A stretch of 64,000 nucleotides of DNA from the NCBI RefSeq assembly GCF_001507535.1, contig NZ_LQBN01000002.1, positions 372,001-436,000 of the forward strand, given 5' to 3'. Numbering within the stretch: position 1 is the stretch's first letter; every line of letters starts with the position of its first letter. The stretch comes from Thiomicrospira sp. WB1 (GTDB lineage Bacteria; Pseudomonadota; Gammaproteobacteria; Thiomicrospirales; Thiomicrospiraceae). Positions 57,728 through 64,000 of the stretch are shown piece by piece. A program made the translations under genes and the position numbers. The notes under the pieces are model-generated. The model saw only the letters and a program-made list of their open reading frames with translations, did not search any database and was not told the origin of the DNA.

Positions 57728-59341
57728 GTGCCGGAACCAACGCCATCGCTGGAACAGAAAATTAAGTATTTGAGCGATCCGGCGGCTTACCCGCACCCCG
57801 TTTCAATGATCACGACCATTGAAACGCACATTTCCATTGTTTTTCTGACCGGTGAATACGCCTACAAACTCAAAAAGCCGGTCGATTTCGGCTTTCTGGA
57901 TTTTTCCACGCTGGCACGCCGTCAACGGTTTTGCCAACTGGAACTTACCCTTAATCGTCGCACGGCCCCGGAACTCTATCTGGACGTCTGTGCTTTATAC
58001 ACCGCCGACCAGGGGGTGAGTCTGACCGCCGAAGGCGATGAACCATGCATTTGTGACTATCTGGTCAAGATGCGCCAGTTTGACCCCAACCAGGTGTTGG
58101 GCAAACAGTTATCCCCCTCCCATCGACTCACGCCTGCGCAAACGCATCAGCTGGCCAACACCATTGCCGACCTCCATATTCAGGCCGAAACCTGCCCGGC
58201 TGAAGCCCCTTATGGCCATCCTGATGACCTGATCCACCCGATGCTGGACAACTTCCCCACCTTGTTGCAAGATCTGAATCACCCCGAAGACCAGTATCGC
58301 TTGCGTCAGCTGGCCGATTGGACACGCCACCGCCAGAAAGAATTATGGCAGGCTCTGATGCAACGCAAACAACATGGCTGGATTCGCGCTTGTCACGGCG
58401 ACTTACACCTGGATAACATCACACTGATCGACCAGACCCCCGTGCTGTTTGATGGCATTGAATTCAATGAACAATTCCGTTGGATTGACCCCATCAATGA
58501 TCTGGCATTTCTCATGACCGATCTGATTCACCGGCGCCAATGGGACATGAAAAATGCGCTGCTCAGTGACTACCTCCAAACCACCGGTGACTATGCGGGC
58601 ATGCTTTTCTTGCGGTTTTACCAGGCTTATCGCGCTTTGGTTCGAGCCAAAATCACCCTATTGCGTCGTCGCCAACTCCCCGCGGAGTCCGATCAGCACC
58701 ACCACCTGACGCAAACGGCCAAAGATTATGTGCGTCAGGCTGAGGACGATGCCTATGACGTGTCACCGCCTCAACTGATCTTAATGCACGGGGTCAGTGG
58801 CAGTGGCAAAAGCACGGTTGCGCGCCGTCTCCTACCTTTTTTTGACGCGACGCCCGCCGTGATCATCAGTTCTGACATCGAGCGCAAGCGTCTCTATGGG
58901 ATCGATCCGACGGCACGCGTCAGTGATACCGAAAAGACAACGCTTTATGGACCGGAAATGAATCGACGGACTTACCAGCGCCTGCATGCATTGGTTGATA
59001 CGTTGCTTGCCAGTGGCTGCCATGTCATTGTGGATGCGACCAATCTCAAAGCCCGATTCCGCGAAGCATTTTTCGAACAAGCGCAAACGCACCAGGCCCG
59101 TTACAAGGTCTGCGGTATCCGTTTTAAAGGTGAAAATGACCAGGCCTGCCTAAAACAGCGGCTGAAACAGCGCGCGCAGGCGAATCACGACCCTTCCGAT
59201 GCCGACGTCAACATCATGACCGGTCAGTGCGCACAGGTCGAAACGCCCGCTGCTCACGAAAATGCCTGGCTGTTCTCGCTTTCTCACATCGACAGCGATC
59301 TTCAGTCTGAAGCCTTTCGTCATTGGTTGGATCACACCTGA
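57728..59341 (+). CDS. APH-like domain fused to an AAA-type P-loop kinase
   Basis: A 537-residue two-domain protein. The N-terminal part (to about 330) is aminoglycoside phosphotransferase-like, with the catalytic loop HGDLHLDNI at residue 223 and DGIEFNEQFRWID as the metal site. The C-terminal part (about 345-537) is a P-loop kinase with Walker A GVSGSGKST at 355-363 and SSDIERKRLYG. The fusion is a known conserved hypothetical family. The substrate is unknown, and an antibiotic resistance role is not implied. It starts at GTG 57728, 31 bases after dksA. Confidence 0.85.
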   Translation: MPEPTPSLEQKIKYLSDPAAYPHPVSMITTIETHISIVFLTGEYAYKLKKPVDFGFLDFSTLARRQRFCQLELTLNRRTAPELYLDVCALYTADQGVSLTAEGDEPCICDYLVKMRQFDPNQVLGKQLSPSHRLTPAQTHQLANTIADLHIQAETCPAEAPYGHPDDLIHPMLDNFPTLLQDLNHPEDQYRLRQLADWTRHRQKELWQALMQRKQHGWIRACHGDLHLDNITLIDQTPVLFDGIEFNEQFRWIDPINDLAFLMTDLIHRRQWDMKNALLSDYLQTTGDYAGMLFLRFYQAYRALVRAKITLLRRRQLPAESDQHHHLTQTAKDYVRQAEDDAYDVSPPQLILMHGVSGSGKSTVARRLLPFFDATPAVIISSDIERKRLYGIDPTARVSDTEKTTLYGPEMNRRTYQRLHALVDTLLASGCHVIVDATNLKARFREAFFEQAQTHQARYKVCGIRFKGENDQACLKQRLKQRAQANHDPSDADVNIMTGQCAQVETPAAHENAWLFSLSHIDSDLQSEAFRHWLDHT

Positions 59342-59382
59342 GCGTCGTTCAAGTTTCATCAAGGTCAGCCGTTAACCACGGT

Positions 59383-59979
59383 ATGAAACGAATCCACGCA
59401 ACCTATCTGCTGCCGCTACTGACCCTCGCCTGCTTGAGCAGCCTGGCCAGTCGGGTAATGGGGGCTGACAACCCGGCCAAGGTTGACGCTGTCACGCTAG
59501 CTGGCATTGAATTGGCCGACGCCACCATGGAAAGTGTCCGCAAACATTTATGGCAGGTCGGCGGTTTTACCCTGGCGCGCAAATCCAACGGCCACAACCT
59601 GGACAAATTTTTCACCCGTACACGCATGGAAGACAGTTATTACCTACGGTTTCGCTATGATCCTCAAGGCAAGCTGGTATCGGCTTACCGCTTGTACCGC
59701 CCGCAAAGCACACATCAGAGCAACCATCGTGGCCCCATTCAAACCCGACAGGTGGCACGTGACCTGATTCGCGATCTGGGCCAGCCCACACGAACCGAAT
59801 ACAAAACCTGGGCAGGCATGCCCGGCTATCGCGCTTATGTCTGGGAAGGGGAAACGGTTCGCATCCGAGTGGATCGGGTCGGCAGCGACCCTCTGAGCCC
59901 GGTGTTTGTTGAATACGCGCTGGAGCGTGATCCCTACGCAGTGGATCCGGCACTTGCCTTACGCCAGGCACAGAACTAG
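59383..59979 (+). CDS. Secreted protein of unknown function
   Basis: A 198-residue protein with an N-terminal signal (KRIHATYLLPLLTLACLSSL). Cleavage is probably near VMGA-DN. The Cys in LTLAC lacks a standard lipobox, so it is more likely periplasmic than a lipoprotein. No known domain is recognised. The start at 59383 is chosen because the longer frame overlaps the previous gene and lacks a signal-like start. Confidence 0.65.
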   Translation: MKRIHATYLLPLLTLACLSSLASRVMGADNPAKVDAVTLAGIELADATMESVRKHLWQVGGFTLARKSNGHNLDKFFTRTRMEDSYYLRFRYDPQGKLVSAYRLYRPQSTHQSNHRGPIQTRQVARDLIRDLGQPTRTEYKTWAGMPGYRAYVWEGETVRIRVDRVGSDPLSPVFVEYALERDPYAVDPALALRQAQN

Positions 59980-60030
59980 AATGAAAGTTAGGGTCGTCAA
60001 GGTCGTCAGACTCTGAGTAAAGGAGGCCGT

Positions 60031-60255
60031 ATGGAAATCAATGGGCAAAACGCCGCTTATCAGGCGATGCAAGGCATGCAGGATGGCTTTCAGCGTTTGA
60101 ATCAGAATGCTCAGGTTCTGGCCACGCCCGCTCACCCAGATCAATCGGAATCACTGGTCAACCTCAACCAGAACGAAACTCAGGTGCAAAGCAACGCCAA
60201 AGCCGTCAAAGCATACGATGACATGCTGGGCACATTGATTGACATTATGGCCTAG
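60031..60255 (+). CDS. Small protein with flagellar rod-like C-terminus
   Basis: A 74-residue protein with a very good ribosome site (AAAGGAGG) before ATG 60031. Residues about 45-74 (NQNETQVQSNAKAVKAYDDM then LGTLIDIMA) resemble the C-terminal helix of flagellar rod and hook proteins (FlgC/FlgG type), which pack into the axial core. No other flagellar gene is nearby. It is probably a genuine small protein; its function is unknown. Confidence 0.65.
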   Translation: MEINGQNAAYQAMQGMQDGFQRLNQNAQVLATPAHPDQSESLVNLNQNETQVQSNAKAVKAYDDMLGTLIDIMA

Positions 60256-60379
60256 CCCGAATATTTAACAAATTTGCACCGACCTTGCTTGCCCCTTGAA
60301 TTACACAAGCAATATTTCCTCAGTCGGTCGTAATCATGGATACGACGCTTCTTCGTAAATTTCCTTGTGAAACGAAGAA

Positions 60380-60405
60380 CTCGACGCCCGAAGGGGTAAG
60401 TCGAG
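60380..60405. other. Nested inverted repeat in the 60256-60487 gap
   Basis: CTCGAC (60380-60385) and GTCGAG (60400-60405) enclose a second small hairpin, CCC-GAA-GGG. It lies in a 232-base stretch without a gene, between the small plus-strand gene and the convergent yqiA. There is no T run, and I do not recognise the element. Confidence 0.45.
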
Positions 60406-60487
60406 AAAACAAGTTCCTGCGCAATCTCAGCACAAATTCATGAAACATTCGGGCTAGTATTCGCGGCCACCAACCGACACACCTTTC

Positions 60488-61096
60488 TCAGCAAAACGAC
60501 TGTGTCACCACGTCCTGCGTCTTCAAAAACGCTCGCACTGCTGGCCACGCCTGTTCACAGTGCTCAAACGCGTGACTCCCACCATCAAACCAGGCAATAC
60601 TGACTTGCTCGAAGGGTTCATAAACCACTCGCGTCTGCGCCGAATCAATCACCTCATCCCCGCCATCCAACAGAATTAATGACGGTGCCACCTCTGAAGG
60701 CGATACCTCATACTGCTTCAAAGACCGCAAATAATCGGTATTGATCCGAATGGTCTCCCCGGTGTGCGGGTGAATGTATTCACCATAATAGGGTTCAAAC
60801 ACCGCATCCAGGGCCAAAGCTGGGTTGATCCAGATCGAGGGCAACCCATAGCGCGCGCCCAGCCACCTTGCCCAATAGCCGCCCAGTGAAGACCCCATAA
60901 TGGCGCGGATTGGCTCCGAGCTGGCCTGTGCCGATTCAAGCACGCGACACAGATAGCGCGCACTTTTTTCAGGGGCCGATTGCGGCCAGGTCGGACGGGC
61001 AAATGCCTCTGACAGACAGCGTGTAACGCGTGCGTCAAACCACCGCCCTTTCGCGCTTTCCCCGCTGCTTAAAAAGCCATGCAGATACAAAATCAT
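60488..61096 (-). CDS. yqiA: YqiA/YcfP-type alpha/beta-hydrolase esterase
   Basis: A 202-residue serine hydrolase. The opening MILYLHGFLSSGESAKG provides the oxyanion region, and the nucleophile elbow is IMGSSLGGYWA. The acid residue is in LLDGGDEVID and the His in FDGGSHAFEHCEQA. YqiA proteins are esterases of unknown natural substrate. It overlaps the 5' region of recJ by opposite orientation only within the recJ leader. Confidence 0.88.
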   Translation of the reverse strand: MILYLHGFLSSGESAKGRWFDARVTRCLSEAFARPTWPQSAPEKSARYLCRVLESAQASSEPIRAIMGSSLGGYWARWLGARYGLPSIWINPALALDAVFEPYYGEYIHPHTGETIRINTDYLRSLKQYEVSPSEVAPSLILLDGGDEVIDSAQTRVVYEPFEQVSIAWFDGGSHAFEHCEQAWPAVRAFLKTQDVVTQSFC

Positions 61097-61111
61097 GGTA
61101 GGATACCGTAC

Positions 61112-62986
61112 ATGTTAAATGCCTCCTCTTCCGCACCCCGTATCCCTGACACTTCTGCCAACCAACAAACTCTGGCCGAGACGAATACTCAGACGGTGGT
61201 AGAGCGAAGCTGTGACGCTGTCATTCAGAAAGCCGCCTTGGCATTGGGCCTAACCCCGCTGCAGGCAAATCTCGCCGCCAGACGGCTCAGGCGCACAGAT
61301 TTACCGGAGGCGGCGCAAAACGCGGACACCCCAGAGGCAGTCTCTCCACTGATTGACCCCATTGTACGGCCGCGCTTGCAACACCTGCAACCGCCCAAGG
61401 CCATGCATCAGGCAGAACGCGCCGGTGAATTAATCGCCGATGCCGTGCAGGCAAGCGGAACCATTGTCTTGGCCACGGATTACGACACAGACGGAGTGAC
61501 ATCTGCCAGCATTGCCACCCGGGCGCTCACCGAATGTTTTGGGGTATCACCCGAGCGCATCTGTCCGGTCATCAGCGAACGCCAACATGGTTATGGCATT
61601 AACGACGACACCGTCACCCGCATTCTGGCACTGCCAGGTCCGGTGGAATTGGTGCTTTCCGCCGACCAGGGTTCCAGCGATGAACCCCGGATCGCTCGCC
61701 TCAAGCAAGCGGGTCTGCGGGTCTGTGTCACCGACCACCACCAGATTCCGGCCGAAGGCCCGCCCGCCAGTGCCGATTGTGTGGTCAACCCTCAGCAGTC
61801 ATTGTGTGGGTATGATCCACGTGTGGCTGGTTGTTTTGTGGTGTTTCTGGTCATGAGCCAAGCCCGCCAGGAATTGATCAATCGTGGTCACCTGCCTGGC
61901 GATACTCCGTCGCTCAAATCATTGCTGGATCTGGTCGCGCTGGGCACCGTCGCCGATAGTGTCAGCCTCAAAAGCCACAACAACCGTGCTGTGGTCAAAG
62001 CCGGTCTTCAAGCAATCAATCAACAGCAGACACCACCATGGCAAGCGTTGACTCAGTTTCAGCCGATCAAAGAAACCACCGTTGACGCGGAATACCTCGG
62101 TTTTCAGGTGGCAACGCGCATCAATGCCGCGAGCCGGGTGAGCGACGTCAAGACCGCTTTTGATTTTTTGAATGCGCCAGACCTGTCAAGCGCCCAATCA
62201 GCGCTGCAGCAACTCGAAGCCGACAATCAAGAGAGACGTGCCCAGCAATCTCAAATGCTGGAACAGGCTGATGCCATCGCTAAAGAACTGTACCACGAAA
62301 ACAAATTTTCGCTCTGCCTGTCACTGGAAGGCAACGCTGGCATTCAGGGCATCATCGCCACACGCATTGGTGAGCGCTACCATCGCCCCACACTTGCCAT
62401 GACCGACCTCAAGGACGGAACGCTGGCCGGCAGTGGCCGCGCGATTGTGCCAGCCGTCAATCTGAAACAGGCCTTTGAAACCATTGCCAGTGCACACCCG
62501 GGTTTATTTCGCTCATTGGGCGGACACAGTGCGGCGGCAGGCTGCATGATTGAAAAAAGCGGGTTCGAGACGTTTGCTCGGGCCCTGGAAGAAGACATCG
62601 CCAACCAGTTGAACCATCAACCGCCCATCCCACAACTGGAAACGGACGGCCATTTGGCGCCCGAAATGCTGTCACTGGCAACGGTTCAGGAAATCAATGC
62701 GTTGGCCCCTTATGGAAGAGAATGGCCCAAGCCGTTGTTTTATGGCGATTTTTTAATCCTGCACTACCGCTGCATCGGCCAGACGCGAACCCACGTGGTA
62801 CTGCAACTACAATCCCCAGATGGCAAACGTCATGAAGCCATCTGGTTCAATGCACTGCCCCAGGCCGGGGCGCCTTTTCCATTTGCGCTCAACAGTGTGG
62901 TGCGTTGTGTCTACGAGCTCAGCGGCAAACGTTTTCGCGGGCGCGAAAGCCTGCAACTCAAAATCGCTCACATTCACTTGCCTTAA
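61112..62986 (+). CDS. recJ: Single-stranded-DNA-specific exonuclease RecJ
   Basis: A 624-residue DHH-family nuclease that degrades single strands 5' to 3' in recombination and repair. Metal-binding motifs are DYDTDGVTSASIATRAL, SADQGSSDEPRIARLK and TDHHQIP, with VALGTVADSVSL as motif IV. The DHHA1 part has GNAGIQGIIATRIGERYHRP and GGHSAAAGCM. The C-terminal OB domain ends the chain. It is somewhat longer than E. coli RecJ, with an unusual N-terminal 40 residues. Start 61112 has AGGA 8 bases upstream. thrC is adjacent, as in pseudomonads, but convergent. Confidence 0.9.
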   Translation: MLNASSSAPRIPDTSANQQTLAETNTQTVVERSCDAVIQKAALALGLTPLQANLAARRLRRTDLPEAAQNADTPEAVSPLIDPIVRPRLQHLQPPKAMHQAERAGELIADAVQASGTIVLATDYDTDGVTSASIATRALTECFGVSPERICPVISERQHGYGINDDTVTRILALPGPVELVLSADQGSSDEPRIARLKQAGLRVCVTDHHQIPAEGPPASADCVVNPQQSLCGYDPRVAGCFVVFLVMSQARQELINRGHLPGDTPSLKSLLDLVALGTVADSVSLKSHNNRAVVKAGLQAINQQQTPPWQALTQFQPIKETTVDAEYLGFQVATRINAASRVSDVKTAFDFLNAPDLSSAQSALQQLEADNQERRAQQSQMLEQADAIAKELYHENKFSLCLSLEGNAGIQGIIATRIGERYHRPTLAMTDLKDGTLAGSGRAIVPAVNLKQAFETIASAHPGLFRSLGGHSAAAGCMIEKSGFETFARALEEDIANQLNHQPPIPQLETDGHLAPEMLSLATVQEINALAPYGREWPKPLFYGDFLILHYRCIGQTRTHVVLQLQSPDGKRHEAIWFNALPQAGAPFPFALNSVVRCVYELSGKRFRGRESLQLKIAHIHLP

Positions 62987-63026
62987 AGCTAAGGCATCTC
63001 CCGAGCAAGCCCCCTCACTCGGGTGC

Positions 63027-64000
63027 TCAGGCGTCGTCTTTTTTCAGAAACGACAAGATGGTCGGTTCAATGTCATCCTTGTCAATCAGGGTTGTCTGCG
63101 CAATCGGCAACTCAAACAAGCGATCGATTTGTGGCGAGATCCTGGAACCGCTCAACCTGGCCACGGCTTTCAGTGCTTCCACATCATGCTCGTAGGACTG
63201 GCCGCTCAATGCCTCGGCGATGATGGTTGAAAACTTGGTCCATTCCGCAGTGGAATAGGCAATGGTCATCAAGGAAGGATCTTTGCGCTGCGTCTCGTAA
63301 GGCTTCAAACAGGTCGCCGTATGTGGGCACATCAGATACCCTTCTTGCTCATACGCCTGTTGAATGTACTGCTTACCTTCGGCGTCGGTACAATAATCGG
63401 CTGCAAAAATCGCTTGAATCTCAGCCAGTTCCGAATCACTCAATTGATAATATTGCTCGCTGTCGAGCTGCTGCATCAACGCACGCGTACGCTCCGGGCC
63501 AAACAAATCAAACAAAATCCGTTCGATGTTGGACGACTTCAAAATATCCATCGCGGGGGATATGGTCGGAATCACATCACGGTCACGCAAATCATAACAG
63601 CCTGTCTCAATAAACCGCGTCAAGACGTTGTTTTGATTGGAGGCAATGTGAATCTGTTCCACCGGCAGCCCCATCTTGTAAGCATAATACCCGCCCAGTG
63701 CGTTACCAAAATTACCACTGGGCACATTGAGGTAGACCTTTTCACCAAGCGTAATGGCATTTTGTCGAACCAGAGCCAGGTAACTGTAAAGATGATAAAT
63801 CGTCTGGAAGATAATCCGCCCGAAATTCACCGAGTTGGCGGCGGACAGATGAATGGCTTCCTCTTCGAGCGTTTCACGGAACGAATCCGATGTCAGTAAT
63901 TTTTTCAGCGCGGTCTGCGCATCATCAAAATCACCGTGAATCCCAATGACTTTCAGATTGTCGGCGTTTTCAGTCACCATCTGCAGTCGCTGCACATCGG
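63027..64000 (-). CDS. thrC: Threonine synthase, C-terminal part
   Basis: The last 324 or so residues of a PLP-dependent threonine synthase; the N-terminus with the PLP lysine lies outside the window. Visible parts are SVNFGRIIFQTIYHLYSYLA, VPSGNFGNALGGYYAYKMG, and CPHTATCLKPYE (the end-domain motif). It ends SFLKKDDA. It makes threonine from O-phosphohomoserine. Its 5' partner is probably hom, but that is not visible. Confidence 0.95.
   Translation of the reverse strand, partial: DVQRLQMVTENADNLKVIGIHGDFDDAQTALKKLLTSDSFRETLEEEAIHLSAANSVNFGRIIFQTIYHLYSYLALVRQNAITLGEKVYLNVPSGNFGNALGGYYAYKMGLPVEQIHIASNQNNVLTRFIETGCYDLRDRDVIPTISPAMDILKSSNIERILFDLFGPERTRALMQQLDSEQYYQLSDSELAEIQAIFAADYCTDAEGKQYIQQAYEQEGYLMCPHTATCLKPYETQRKDPSLMTIAYSTAEWTKFSTIIAEALSGQSYEHDVEALKAVARLSGSRISPQIDRLFELPIAQTTLIDKDDIEPTILSFLKKDDA

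Noticed and set aside
57728-59341. Aminoglycoside resistance gene
   Set aside because: The APH-like fold is fused to a P-loop kinase and belongs to a conserved chromosomal family; there is no sign of mobility.

Overview
This window looks like the chromosome of a free-living gammaproteobacterium of moderate GC content. ZipA, SlyX, DarP (YjgA), LapA, a RelA-type (EFDD) ppGpp synthetase and the ubiG-mupP-yciK cluster all point to that class. A CbbY-type xylulose-1,5-bisphosphate phosphatase lies tail to tail with a D-ribulose-kinase-like FGGY protein. That suggests Calvin-cycle carbon fixation, so an autotrophic lineage is plausible, but the genus cannot be named from this sequence. I see no prophage, insertion sequence, CRISPR array or rRNA operon. 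Coding density is high and the genes are mostly housekeeping.

Layout. 1-305 is the start of fabI. 472-6654 is a four-gene oligopeptide-type ABC transporter. 6669-11295 (minus) holds ppsA, slyX and an M61 peptidase. 11463-13450 has gltX and a tRNA array (Ala-GGC, Glu-UUC, Gly-GCC, Glu-UUC) with a strong promoter and two intrinsic terminators. 13728-17372 is an oxidative pentose phosphate operon (gnd-zwf-pgl) that meets relA tail to tail. 19714-22628 is dusA-xseA-xseB. 22990-27469 has a small membrane protein, a sigma-54 gene and an OmpR-type two-component pair.

27478-39914 (minus) is a long gyrA-serC-pheA-hisC-tyrA-aroA-cmk-rpsA-ihfB-lapA-pyrF series, the aromatic amino acid 'supraoperon' joined to translation and nucleoid genes. 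40138-42228 is ubiG-mupP-yciK. 42221-47773 is mainly the yci-type group on the minus strand (rluB, a site-2 protease, yciO, a PHP-domain RNase). 47957-51164 is a compact plus-strand operon: yciB, yciI, a LexA/UmuD-like protease without a DNA-binding domain, a half-size asparaginase, a DMT transporter and a DUF3817 protein. 51204-54708 is darP, ligA and zipA. 54888-57039 is the sugar kinase/CbbY pair. 57268-59341 is a dksA-like gene that has lost three of its four zinc cysteines, followed by an APH-AAA fusion kinase. The window ends with small secreted or unknown proteins, yqiA, recJ and the C-terminal part of thrC.

The most unusual signal is not a gene. The perfect 12-bp palindrome ACCAGGCCTGGT, usually flanked by TTT on the left and AAA on the right, occurs 13 times in 64 kb; about 0.004 copies would be expected by chance. 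Copies lie both between genes and inside conserved reading frames, in more than one frame, and are dispersed about every 3-6 kb. This looks like a genome-wide iterated palindrome, perhaps the site of a chromosome-organising or other DNA-binding protein. No known function can be assigned from the sequence alone.
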